In this document: positions 1 through 7,444 of the stretch, in pieces
Layout of the letters: each line of letters begins with the position of its first letter
Numbering within the stretch: the stretch's first letter is position 1
Assembly (NCBI RefSeq): GCF_049800775.1
Contig: NZ_JBNAFR010000001.1
Span: 620,001 to 684,000, forward strand
Direction of reading: 5' to 3'
DNA from: Dinoroseobacter sp049800775
GTDB taxonomy: Bacteria; Pseudomonadota; Alphaproteobacteria; Rhodobacterales; Rhodobacteraceae
Length of the DNA stretch: 64,000 nucleotides
Notes under the pieces: model-generated
Database searches by the model: none
What the model was told of the DNA's origin: nothing
What the model saw: the letters and a program-made list of their open reading frames with translations, nothing else
Position numbers and translations under genes: made by a program

Positions 1-30
1 CAACGTGCAAATCAGTGCGGAGCACTTCAT
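1..30 (-). CDS. soxX: Start of a probable SoxX (partial, runs off the left edge)
   Basis: Only the first ten codons are inside the window: an ATG at 28-30 on the minus strand reads MKCSALICTL, the opening of a typical signal peptide. A strong ribosome binding site (GGGAGG) lies seven bases upstream. The gene follows soxW on the same strand and an AT-rich inverted repeat sits in the gap between them. In known sox clusters soxW is followed by soxX, the cytochrome c subunit of the thiosulfate-oxidising SoxAX complex. The identity is inferred from position and the leader; no heme motif is in view. Confidence 0.45.
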   Translation of the reverse strand, partial: MKCSALICTL

Positions 31-91
31 GCGTTTCCTCCCAAGATTGTCCTCGCCGACGACCATACGCTTGGCATACACGCGTATGCAA

Positions 92-110
92 CAAAAAATT
101 CAATTTTTTG
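92..110. promoter_or_regulatory. AT-rich palindrome between soxW and soxX, candidate SoxR operator
   Basis: CAAAAAATT (92-100) and AATTTTTTG (102-110) form perfect 9-bp arms around one central base. A second, wider pair, GCAACA (88-93) and TGTTGC (115-120), surrounds them. The site lies just upstream of the probable soxX start in a very GC-rich neighbourhood. SoxR of characterised sox clusters is known to bind the soxW-soxX gap, so this is a reasonable operator. A terminator for soxW is the alternative, because the arms are A/T rich. Confidence 0.45.
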
Positions 111-147
111 CATATGTTGCTCTTGCAGCATGGGCAACGCGTTCTAA

Positions 148-714
148 TTACTGCGGGTTTTGCTCCTGGAACTTGCGGGCATGGTACTTCTGGAAGGGTT
201 CGTCGCCATCATAGCCCTCCTCCAGGACCCAGGTCAGCATGTTCAGAGTCGTCCACTTCCCGAACGCGCCCGGGACCGTGGCCACCGCTGCCTGTGGCGC
301 GGTCTGCCCCTCGGCGACCTCCGCCGGAAAGAACATCATGGTTGGCGTGAAAAGCGCGTTCCATTTGCGCACGATATCCTTCTCGGCCAATGTCTCGCCG
401 TCGAAATCCGTCACCTCCACATCGCCAAACATGTTGATCTGGACGACGAAGAACCGGTCGGTCAGCAAGGCGTCGATCTCGGGCTCGGGGAAGACCTCCT
501 CATGCATGCGCGCGCAGTAGATGCAGCCGCGCTGTTCGATGAGGATGGCGAGGCGCTTGCCCTCCGCCGCCGCCTCGGCGAGATCCTCGCGCAGGTCCTT
601 GAACGTGTCGTGCATCCAAGCCGCCTTGTGCAGCCCGTCATCCCCGATTTCCGCCGCCTGAAGCGGCACCGCAGCCAGCATCGCCGCCGCGACCATACCC
701 ATCCATTTGCCCAT
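148..714 (-). CDS. soxW: SoxW-type periplasmic thioredoxin
   Basis: 188-residue secreted thioredoxin-fold protein. The ATG at 714 is preceded by GGGAGGAGAT and begins a signal peptide (MGKWMGMVAAAM, cleaved near LQA). The redox motif is CIYC, in the segment EQRGCIYCARMHEEV, followed by a thioredoxin-like body with the cis-proline region FTPTMMFF. SoxW is reduced by the membrane protein SoxV and keeps periplasmic Sox proteins reduced during thiosulfate oxidation. It lies directly downstream of soxV on the same strand with a 26-bp gap, so the two are probably cotranscribed. A longer open frame continues upstream into soxV but has no better start. Confidence 0.85.
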   Translation of the reverse strand: MGKWMGMVAAAMLAAVPLQAAEIGDDGLHKAAWMHDTFKDLREDLAEAAAEGKRLAILIEQRGCIYCARMHEEVFPEPEIDALLTDRFFVVQINMFGDVEVTDFDGETLAEKDIVRKWNALFTPTMMFFPAEVAEGQTAPQAAVATVPGAFGKWTTLNMLTWVLEEGYDGDEPFQKYHARKFQEQNPQ

Positions 715-740
715 CCCGATCTCCTCCCTCGTTGGATACC

Positions 741-1475
741 TCAGCCCAGCGCGGGCATGTAGTTCAGCATCCAGTTTGCAATGACATTCATGCTGTTCGT
801 GCCGATCAGTACGGCGAAAACCACCAAGAGCACGCCCGTCGCCTTCTCGATCCGGCCCAGGTGGCGGCGAAACCCGCGCATCCAGCGCAGGAACGGGCCG
901 ATGAACACCGCCGCCAGCACAAAGGGCAGCGTCATACCGACACCGTACACTGTCAGCAGCATCATGCCCCGCCCGACCCCGGCCCCTTCGGTGGCCACGG
1001 TGAAGAGGATCGCGGCCAGAACCGGCCCGACACAGGGCGTCCACCCAAAGGCGAAGGCCAGTCCGATCAGGTAGGCCCCGATCAGGCTCATATTGCTGGT
1101 GGACCCGCCCTCGACCCGGAACTGCCGGTACAGGATCCCGATCCGGATCACGCCGAGAAAGTGCAAACCCATCAGCAGGATCACCGCCGCCGCGACCCAG
1201 CGCAGCACGTCCATATAAGCCCCGACCGCCTGCCCCAACGCCGACGCCCCTGCGCCCATCGCCACAAAGATCGTGATCACGCCGGCGGAAAACGCCATGG
1301 AGGACAGGATCGCGCGGGAGCGGATCGCCGGGGTGATCTCGGCCTCACTCTCGAGCTGGTTCATGCCCACGCCCGCCATGTAGGACAGGTAAAATGGCAC
1401 GATGGGAAGGATACAGGGGGACAGGAAGGACATCAGACCCGCAAGCCCGGCCCCGAAGATCGACACATCGAACAT
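741..1475 (-). CDS. soxV: SoxV / CcdA-type thiol-disulfide transporter
   Basis: 244-residue polytopic membrane protein of the CcdA/DsbD family. Visible hallmarks are the N-terminal LSPCILPIVPFYLSY with a membrane-embedded cysteine, and the matching second-half motif GWTPCVGPVLA. These two cysteines carry electrons from cytoplasmic thioredoxin across the membrane. The adjacent soxW and the divergent soxS point to SoxV, which supplies reductant to periplasmic Sox thioredoxins, rather than the general cytochrome c maturation CcdA. Its start faces soxS across a 73-bp divergent promoter region holding an AT-rich inverted repeat. Confidence 0.88.
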   Translation of the reverse strand: MFDVSIFGAGLAGLMSFLSPCILPIVPFYLSYMAGVGMNQLESEAEITPAIRSRAILSSMAFSAGVITIFVAMGAGASALGQAVGAYMDVLRWVAAAVILLMGLHFLGVIRIGILYRQFRVEGGSTSNMSLIGAYLIGLAFAFGWTPCVGPVLAAILFTVATEGAGVGRGMMLLTVYGVGMTLPFVLAAVFIGPFLRWMRGFRRHLGRIEKATGVLLVVFAVLIGTNSMNVIANWMLNYMPALG

Positions 1476-1499
1476 GGGCGCGCTTCCTTGATCAATTCA

Positions 1500-1525
1500 C
1501 ATATTCAAATTAAGTTATTTGTATG
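1500..1525. promoter_or_regulatory. AT-rich imperfect palindrome in the soxV/soxS divergent promoter, candidate SoxR operator
   Basis: The stretch begins CATA and ends TATG around an AT-rich core (TTCAAATTAAGTTATTTG), standing out from the GC-rich surroundings. It lies between the divergently transcribed soxV and soxS genes. ArsR-type SoxR repressors are known to bind the divergent promoter of this region in other sox clusters. The symmetry is imperfect, so the exact operator boundaries are uncertain. Confidence 0.45.
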
Positions 1526-1548
1526 AACTGCGTCAACAGGGAAGCCTG

Positions 1549-1929
1549 ATGCCCCGCCTCGCGATCCTTCTGAGCCTGCTCGCCCTCGTGCTGAGCCCCC
1601 TGTCCCTGCGCGCGCAATCCCTTGAACTTGTCATGGTCGAACAGACCGGCTGTCACTGGTGCGCCGCCTGGCATGCCGAGATCGGCCCGGCCTATCCCAA
1701 GACCGCCGAAGGCCGGAGCGCACCGCTGCGCATGGTCGATCTGCGCGCCCTGCCCGAGGACCTTGATCTGCTGTCGCGCCCGCGCTTCACCCCGACCTTT
1801 ATCCTGGTGTCGGACGGGCGCGAGCTGGCCCGGCTCGAAGGCTATCCGGGGCAGGATTTCTTTTGGCCCGTGCTGGCGCAGATGCTGGATACGGCCCAAA
1901 CCGACGCGCTTGAGGAGGCCGCGAAATGA
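1549..1929 (+). CDS. soxS: SoxS-type periplasmic thioredoxin
   Basis: 126-residue secreted thioredoxin-fold protein. The ATG at 1549 starts a hydrophobic signal peptide (MPRLAILLSLLALVLS, cleaved near LRA). An in-frame TTG at 1519 falls inside the probable operator and is less likely. The redox motif is CHWC in EQTGCHWCAAWHAEI, followed by a cis-proline segment RFTPTFILV. SoxS in characterised clusters reactivates periplasmic Sox proteins and influences Sox regulation. The stop overlaps the next start in an ATGA, so it is translationally coupled to the heme-binding-like protein downstream. Confidence 0.82.
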   Translation: MPRLAILLSLLALVLSPLSLRAQSLELVMVEQTGCHWCAAWHAEIGPAYPKTAEGRSAPLRMVDLRALPEDLDLLSRPRFTPTFILVSDGRELARLEGYPGQDFFWPVLAQMLDTAQTDALEEAAK

Positions 1930-2444
1930 TCAGAACCCTTTGTAAGAAAACCTTTTTGACTGCTGGCGCCCTGGTCCTGCTAGGCGGGTCCGCGCTGGCC
2001 GATGAGGACAGCGCCTTTGTGGAGTTCAAGGTACTCAAGCCCGAACTGGCCATGACCGCGGCCACTGCCGCGCTCGAGTATTGCCGCGCAGGCGGGTATC
2101 AGGTGGGCGTCACCGTGGTGGATCGCTTCGGCGTCCCGCAGGTCTTTCTGCGCGACCGCTTCGCGGGTGCCCATGTCTGGGAAACCGCAACCCGCAAAGC
2201 CTGGACCGCCGTGAGTTTCCGCAGTGGCACGACCGAACTGGATCAGGCCACGAAGCCTGGCACGCTGGCCGAAGGCATCCGCCACATCACCCAGGCCCTG
2301 CCCCTCGGCGGTGGTCTGATGATCGAAGAAGGCGGCGGCTCGCTCGTCGGCGGGATCGGTGTTTCGGGCGCGCCCGGACCCGATATCGACGATGAATGTG
2401 CGCAGGCAGGCATTGACGCGATCGCGGACGACATCGCATTCTAG
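1926..2444 (+). CDS. Secreted GlcG/HbpS-family (DUF336) protein
   Basis: 172 residues with a signal peptide (MIRTLCKKTFLTAGALVLLG, cleaved near ALA) and a GlcG/HbpS body. The family signature is visible as VTVVDRFGVPQVFLRDRFAGAHVWETATRKAWTAVSF, a glycine-rich LPLGGGLMIEEGGGSLVGGIGVSG segment, and a C-terminal helix with CAQAGIDAI. HbpS-type members bind heme or small ligands and can act as extracellular redox sensors. The start overlaps the soxS stop and soxR follows 20 bp later, so it is part of a soxS-hbp-soxR unit. Its role in Sox metabolism is not established; I only infer a periplasmic ligand-binding or redox function. Confidence 0.8.
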   Translation: MIRTLCKKTFLTAGALVLLGGSALADEDSAFVEFKVLKPELAMTAATAALEYCRAGGYQVGVTVVDRFGVPQVFLRDRFAGAHVWETATRKAWTAVSFRSGTTELDQATKPGTLAEGIRHITQALPLGGGLMIEEGGGSLVGGIGVSGAPGPDIDDECAQAGIDAIADDIAF

Positions 2445-2464
2445 CGCAAACGAAGGCTCACATC

Positions 2465-2812
2465 ATGGCGCTGCCCCAAGTCACCGACGATCTCAACGAC
2501 GAGGAAATGGACAAGATCCTCGCCAATGCCACGGTGGCCGCGAACTTCCTCAAGGCCATCGGCCACGAGGGGCGCCTGATGATCCTGTGCCATCTCGCCT
2601 CGGGCGAGAAGTCGGTCCACGAACTCGAGCTGCTCCTGTCCGCGCGGCAGGCCGCTGTATCACAACAGCTGTCGCGATTGCGGCTTGAGGGTCTCGTGAC
2701 CCCGCGCCGTGACGGAAAGACCATATTCTACAGCCTGACCGATGAGCGCTCTCGCGCCATTATCGAGCTGGTCTATGAGCTATTCTGCCGGGACTCCGAC
2801 ACCGCCTCCTGA
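2465..2812 (+). CDS. soxR: ArsR-family sulfide/persulfide-responsive repressor SoxR
   Basis: 115-residue winged-helix regulator of the ArsR/SmtB family. The recognition helix region is SARQAAVSQQLSRLRLEGLV and the wing follows as TPRRDGKTIFYSL. Two cysteines, C42 (LMILCHLASGE) and C108 (YELFCRD), sit one residue from the Cys41/Cys107 pair that forms a tetrasulfide in the persulfide sensor SqrR and the related BigR. There is no metal-binding ELCVC motif. It should therefore release its operators when reactive sulfur accumulates. Likely targets are the inverted repeats at 92-110 and 1500-1525. The YeeE transporter follows 56 bp downstream. Confidence 0.88.
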   Translation: MALPQVTDDLNDEEMDKILANATVAANFLKAIGHEGRLMILCHLASGEKSVHELELLLSARQAAVSQQLSRLRLEGLVTPRRDGKTIFYSLTDERSRAIIELVYELFCRDSDTAS

Positions 2813-2868
2813 GGCGGTCGGTCCCGGTTCATATCCATGGAGGGCGGTCCGCCGCCCGGGAGGAGACC

Positions 2869-3930
2869 ATGGACGCAATCCCGGGCGCCGTTCTGGCGAC
2901 CCTCATCGGACTTCTGGGCGGCATCGCCCTTGGATACGCTGCGCGTGTCGGACGGTTCTGCACGCTGGGCGCGATCGAGGACGCGCTTTATGGCGGCAGC
3001 TATGAGCGGTTGCGCATGTGGGGGGTGGCCCTCGGGCTGAGCATTCTGGGCTGCGCCGCGCTCAGCGGGACCGGCGTGCTGGTGCCCGCCGACGTGTTTC
3101 TGGTCCGGGACGGGTTTTCCCCGGTCGCGATCATCCTTGGCGGCGGGCTGTTCGGCTATGGCATGGCGCTGGCTGGCAATTGCGGCTACGGCGCGCTGGC
3201 CCGGCTCGGCACGGGAGATCTGCGCGCGCTGGTTCTGGTCGTCGTGATGGGGATCGCCGCCTATGCGACCCTGTTCGGTCCGCTGGCCCCGGTGCGGCTT
3301 TGGCTGTTTGGGCTGCCGATCTGGCGGGTGAACGACGCCATCACGCTGGACCAGTTGCTGGGCGCGGCACTGTCGATCCCCCCTTGGTTGATCGGCGGCG
3401 GGATCGGGCTTGCCCTTCTGGCGGTGTCCCTGCGAAGCTCGACGCGCGTGCGGCGCACCGGGTTCTGGGGTGCTGTTGTGGGCCTCGCGATCCTGTCCGG
3501 TTGGGCCGGAACGGCCTATCTGGCGTCCACAAGCTTCGACGTGATCGGTGTTCGCTCCCATAACTTCTCTGCTCCGCTTGGTGAAACGCTGGCCTATGCG
3601 ATGATGTCGAGCGTGCGCCCGATCTCCTTCGCAGTCGGATCGGTCTGCGGGGTGGTGCTGGGCAGTGTCGTGGGAAGCCTGAAACTCAAACAGTTTCGAT
3701 GGGAAGCCTGTGAAGACCCGCGTGAGCTGAAACGGCAGCTTCTTGGCGCTGTTCTGATGGGAAGCGGCGCAACACTGGCGCTGGGATGCTCGGTGGGCCA
3801 AGGACTGTCGGCCTTCGCACTGCTGACGCTGAGCGCGCCTCTCGCGACCCTGTCCATGGCGGCAGGAGCGGCCCTCGGCCTGAGGGTCCTGATCATGGGG
3901 TGGCGTCCGGGGCGCAGCCAAAACCCCTGA
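2869..3930 (+). CDS. YeeE/YedE-family sulfur-compound membrane transporter
   Basis: 353-residue integral membrane protein with about nine hydrophobic segments. Three short cysteine motifs typical of the family are present: GRFCTLGAIEDAL near the N-terminus, AGNCGYGALARLG in the middle and GCSVGQGLSAF near the C-terminus. In the thiosulfate importer TsuA, a structurally characterised member, such cysteines line the permeation path. The gene follows soxR and shares its strand, consistent with uptake of thiosulfate or another sulfur species under SoxR control. The substrate is inferred from context. The ATG follows GGGAGGAGACC. Confidence 0.85.
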   Translation: MDAIPGAVLATLIGLLGGIALGYAARVGRFCTLGAIEDALYGGSYERLRMWGVALGLSILGCAALSGTGVLVPADVFLVRDGFSPVAIILGGGLFGYGMALAGNCGYGALARLGTGDLRALVLVVVMGIAAYATLFGPLAPVRLWLFGLPIWRVNDAITLDQLLGAALSIPPWLIGGGIGLALLAVSLRSSTRVRRTGFWGAVVGLAILSGWAGTAYLASTSFDVIGVRSHNFSAPLGETLAYAMMSSVRPISFAVGSVCGVVLGSVVGSLKLKQFRWEACEDPRELKRQLLGAVLMGSGATLALGCSVGQGLSAFALLTLSAPLATLSMAAGAALGLRVLIMGWRPGRSQNP

Positions 3931-3982
3931 ACACTCGGGCGATTTGAGCCACCGGGCTGCGCATGGCCTTGCGCAACACCCA

Positions 3983-4006
3983 GAACGCCCCGCTTCCGGA
4001 GCGTTC
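3983..4006. terminator. Hairpin between convergent genes, possible terminator
   Basis: GAACGC (3983-3988) and GCGTTC (4001-4006) are complementary arms in the gap between the convergent yeeE and GGDEF genes. No T-run follows, so only the position supports termination. Confidence 0.3.
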
Positions 4007-4017
4007 CTGGTGAGATC

Positions 4018-5049
4018 TCAATGCAAATCCCGGGCAGGTTCCGGCGCCGGCCGCTTGGCGGGCTTGAACACCGTGTGCTGGGCGCGCCCGGCATTCTTGG
4101 AGGCATAGGTCGCCTCATCCGCATCCGAGAGCATTTTGTCGATCTCCACCGGGTCGTAGTAGTCGGAAATCGTAATTCCGATACTCGCGGAGATCCGGCA
4201 CGGTTTGCCTTCGTAATGCACCGGTTGTTCGAGACGCGCGATAATCCGATCCGCGATCCGGGTCATGAGGTCGAGGTCGTTGCAATTCCGAAGGACGAGG
4301 ACAAACTCATCCCCCCCAACCCGGAAGACCTTGTCATCTGCGCGAACCTCCTCACGCAGCACCTTGGCCACCTCGAGCAGGACAAGATCGCCCGCCGCAT
4401 GGCCCAGCGTATCATTGACGGATTTGAAGTAATCGAGATCGATCAGCATCAACCCAAACCCGTCCTGAGGCGGATGCGCCAGCAGCTGGCCAAAGGTCAT
4501 GTCCATTGCCCGACGGTTGTTCAAACCGGTCAGCGTATCGGTGAGCGCGCGGCTCTCGGCGTCGGTTTTGGCATCCTGCAAACGGTCCACCAGATCGCGC
4601 GATGCGTTCATGGCCGCGGCGTTCGCTTCGATCAGGTAGAGCACCTCCACCGCCAGATCCGAGGCCGCGAAATCCGTGAGGCTGAGATCGAACCGGCGCA
4701 CTGCATCCTGTACCGAGATCCCGAAGGACAGGTTCAAAAAGGCCCCCGTGCCACCGGGCAGGGCCACGACCGTGCCCTTGAGATGCATGTTCGGCAGACT
4801 CTCGAGCCCGATTTTCAGCTGTGCGCCATTCATCTGCAGCAGTTGCGACAGGTCCTTGACCTTTCGCGGGCGAACGATGGTGAACTTGTCAAAGAACATC
4901 GCGCCCGGGAACGGATCCTCGGGCAGCAGCTTCTGCAGGGTGCAGCCGCATTGCAGGATGTGACCGCTTGGCCCAATCCAGATATGCATCGGCATCAAGG
5001 CATCCAGCGTGCGGGCCGAAAGCCCGAGAATACGAGTGTTTTCCGTCAT
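4018..5049 (-). CDS. HNOBA-GGDEF diguanylate cyclase, partner of H-NOX
   Basis: 343 residues. The N-terminal ~150 residues look like an H-NOX-associated (HNOBA) PAS-like domain: LMPMHIWIGPSGHILQCGCTL, then FFDKFTIVRPR and LKGTVVALPGG. A short coiled segment leads into a GGDEF domain with the LTGLNNRRAMD, DYFKSVNDTLGH and GGDEF signatures, all intact, so cyclic di-GMP synthesis is expected. No inhibitory RxxD is obvious directly before GGDEF. The start overlaps the H-NOX stop in an ATGA, so the two are translationally coupled and NO sensed by H-NOX probably controls this cyclase. The protein is cytoplasmic. Confidence 0.92.
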   Translation of the reverse strand: MTENTRILGLSARTLDALMPMHIWIGPSGHILQCGCTLQKLLPEDPFPGAMFFDKFTIVRPRKVKDLSQLLQMNGAQLKIGLESLPNMHLKGTVVALPGGTGAFLNLSFGISVQDAVRRFDLSLTDFAASDLAVEVLYLIEANAAAMNASRDLVDRLQDAKTDAESRALTDTLTGLNNRRAMDMTFGQLLAHPPQDGFGLMLIDLDYFKSVNDTLGHAAGDLVLLEVAKVLREEVRADDKVFRVGGDEFVLVLRNCNDLDLMTRIADRIIARLEQPVHYEGKPCRISASIGITISDYYDPVEIDKMLSDADEATYASKNAGRAQHTVFKPAKRPAPEPARDLH

Positions 5050-5630
5050 GTCGGCACGGCTCCCAAGCTGAATTCGCGGCCTTCGGAGAAATCCTGGTCC
5101 AAAAGGGTCACGGTGATGCCGGGGTTCTCGGTGTCTTCATCGGTCTCGAAGAACGCGAGCACACCGTAATCATCCGCCATGGCCCGGAGCACGCCGAGGA
5201 TCACGGGCAACCCGTAATCCCGGTGCCAGATACATCGCACCCTGTAGGCGTTGCGGCCATCCGGATCGACCTCGAGCACGGGCATGTCCAGATCGGGCAC
5301 GGCGAGGCGCGAACGGCCATGCAAGTCATCCAGCGCATCGACAAATTCGCGAAAGGACGCCCCGTTGAACCGCAGCAATCGGCGCAGGGCCGTCACGGAA
5401 GGGTGTGAGACGAGAAATGTTCCCAGATCTTCGAGAAATCCGTCGCGTTCCTTGTCGAGCACCTTGATCGCGGTCTCGAGCACTCGATCGGTCACCGCAT
5501 CCGGGTAGGTGAGCATCGACTCAAAGGCCCCTTCCGGCACATCGGCCTGGCCCGCGATCATCTGCCATTTTTCCGGCCCGTAGGTTTCACGCACAAAAAC
5601 CTCGAGCGACTTGTTGATCAATCCGTGCAT
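5046..5630 (-). CDS. H-NOX heme nitric-oxide sensor domain protein with altered YxSxR motif
   Basis: 194 residues from the ATG at 5630, which has AGGAG eight bases upstream; a TTG two codons earlier is less likely. The start MHGLINKSLEVFVRETYG is the H-NOX N-terminus. The proximal heme ligand is probably His104 in ALDDLHGRSRLAVP. Where the family has Y-x-S-x-R to hold the heme propionates, this protein reads YRVRC (Tyr129, Val131, Cys133), so serine and arginine are replaced. It is stop-start coupled to the GGDEF gene. NO sensing is inferred from the family and the operon; heme affinity may be unusual because of the motif change. Confidence 0.9.
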   Translation of the reverse strand: MHGLINKSLEVFVRETYGPEKWQMIAGQADVPEGAFESMLTYPDAVTDRVLETAIKVLDKERDGFLEDLGTFLVSHPSVTALRRLLRFNGASFREFVDALDDLHGRSRLAVPDLDMPVLEVDPDGRNAYRVRCIWHRDYGLPVILGVLRAMADDYGVLAFFETDEDTENPGITVTLLDQDFSEGREFSLGAVPT

Positions 5631-5688
5631 CGGCAAGTCTCCTGTTCGCAGAAGACTAGGCCGTCAAACCTTAAGAATTGCCCAAAGG

Positions 5689-7407
5689 TCAATCACTGGA
5701 CGGAAAGAAAACTTCGCCCCCGACGGTCAAGGCATTGCGGGCGGGTGGGGCGAGGGAAAACTGCCCCTCCCGGACACTGCGGATCAGCGCGCGGGGATCC
5801 TCCAGGCGCTTGCCGGGACTTGTGCCCTGCGCAAAGGCCCCGGCCTCGTCAAACCCGACCATCTGGGTCATCACATAGTTCTGCCCCCGCACCAGCATCA
5901 CCAGCGCCTCGGGTCCGGGCCAATCCGGCTCGACCTCGCCGATCACGGCGACACAGCTATCGGGTGCAAAGCGGCAGGCATCCAGCCAATCGCGCACAAT
6001 CTCGGGTGGAAGTGCCTGCCAAAGCGCTTCGGGCCAGGCCGCATCCTCCGGAGCCAGCGGCAGAAGCTGCGCAAGGGCTGCGACGCGATCCTCGGGCGCG
6101 TCGGGCGCGGTGACCCGGGCCACCTCTCGGCGCAGGGCATCATCGATCAGGATCTGCAGATCGCGATCCGCCTGTGCGCGCAGGCTCTCAAGCCCCGATT
6201 GCCCCGCCAGCCCCCAGTCCCGCGCCATGGCCCGGATCGGCAATTGCGCCGTATCGATCTGCCCCGCCTCGAACAGGGCGAGCTGGCTCTGGGTTGATAT
6301 CCTCTGCGGATTGAGGACGGGCGTCAGGGCCAGCGCAGCCAGCGCCAACCCCACCAAGGCGGTTTGAATATTCGCGCGTCGGATCCCGTGATCCCAATTG
6401 CGCCGCAGAAGCACCGGCAGGGAATAGAGCGCCGCATAGGTCAGGGCGAGCGCGCAGAAACACGCGGCCGTCACCCGCTCCGGCGTCCAGCCATACTCTG
6501 CCACCCGCAGCCAGACCGCATAGCTGCCCAGCCCCGCAAGGACCGGCATCAACAGGCAGGCAATCTGCAACGTCCAGCGATAGAGCGGGCTCGGCCCGGT
6601 CTCGGCAGGCTCGCAATCCAGCGAGGCGGTGATCAGCGTGGCCAGCCCAAAGACCATGGCGAGCAAGGTGGCCGCCGCACTCAGCCCGGAAAAGACCTGA
6701 TCCAGCCCCTCAATCGGCACCCGCACAACGAAGACCAGCACCACCGCTGTCACCGGGATCAGCAGAAGCTGCAGAAGACGCAGCAGCAGGAGCGGCGACA
6801 GGTAGTTCCGCAGCTCGAAAAGCACCGCCAGCGCCACGCCCCCAACTAGACCGGACATGCCCAGCAGGAAGACCTCTTCATCCACCAGCCTGTCGAGCAG
6901 GGTTACCCCCACCAGCGACAAAAGCAGGCTGCAGATCATGTAGACGCCCCAGAACACACCGAGGAAGATCACCGCCGAGATCGCGCGGATCACCAGTCGC
7001 CAGGCCTCGTTGAACAGGGTCGGGTAGTGAAAAAGGGTTGTCCGGGTCGCAGCAATGAAAAACGGCAACGGCACGCTCAGCAGGACGCCATAGGCCACCA
7101 GCGCCGCGGGACTGTCGCCGAAGCCTTCGAGCGTGGCAAAGCGCAGGCTCGCCCAGAGGAGCAGCCCCGTGGGCACCACCGCCATCAGGCCGGCCCAGCC
7201 CAGCGCGCGCGGGACCGAAAGCGGCCCGGAGAGCAAAAGCCCCGCCGAGCAGAAGCCCAGTGTGGCCGAGGCCAGTGCCAGTTCGAGCCGGGGCTGGCCC
7301 AGCTCGTCGATCACGTATTCGCCCAGCCCCCAAAGCGCCAGGCCCGTCATCAAACCGAACAAACCGAGCGTCGCGCGGAAGCCGGTGGGATCATGTTGTG
7401 CCGCCAT
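5689..7407 (-). CDS. DUF4153 multi-pass membrane protein
   Basis: 572 residues. Roughly the first 370 contain about ten to twelve hydrophobic segments, and the remaining ~200 form a soluble tail with segments such as PIRAMARDWGLAGQ and a LPLAPEDAAWPEALW region. This matches the DUF4153 family found across Rhodobacteraceae, whose function is unknown. It lies downstream of the MttB-like gene on the same strand with a 37-bp gap and upstream of the H-NOX operon. Nothing in it suggests a catalytic site. It may act at the cell envelope, but that is only position and topology. Confidence 0.8.
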   Translation of the reverse strand: MAAQHDPTGFRATLGLFGLMTGLALWGLGEYVIDELGQPRLELALASATLGFCSAGLLLSGPLSVPRALGWAGLMAVVPTGLLLWASLRFATLEGFGDSPAALVAYGVLLSVPLPFFIAATRTTLFHYPTLFNEAWRLVIRAISAVIFLGVFWGVYMICSLLLSLVGVTLLDRLVDEEVFLLGMSGLVGGVALAVLFELRNYLSPLLLLRLLQLLLIPVTAVVLVFVVRVPIEGLDQVFSGLSAAATLLAMVFGLATLITASLDCEPAETGPSPLYRWTLQIACLLMPVLAGLGSYAVWLRVAEYGWTPERVTAACFCALALTYAALYSLPVLLRRNWDHGIRRANIQTALVGLALAALALTPVLNPQRISTQSQLALFEAGQIDTAQLPIRAMARDWGLAGQSGLESLRAQADRDLQILIDDALRREVARVTAPDAPEDRVAALAQLLPLAPEDAAWPEALWQALPPEIVRDWLDACRFAPDSCVAVIGEVEPDWPGPEALVMLVRGQNYVMTQMVGFDEAGAFAQGTSPGKRLEDPRALIRSVREGQFSLAPPARNALTVGGEVFFPSSD

Positions 7408-7444
7408 GGCCCAGTCCTAGCGCGCGCACCGCCCCGCCGAAAGC

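Noticed and set aside
160..762. Long open frame on the plus strand across soxW
   Set aside because: It is the antisense of soxW with no start signal, and its composition (Arg, Gly, Ala rich) is that of a GC-rich shadow frame. soxW has a signal peptide, CxxC motif and ribosome binding site.
1519..1549. TTG start for soxS ten codons upstream
   Set aside because: It lies inside the probable SoxR operator, has no ribosome binding site and would spoil the signal peptide.
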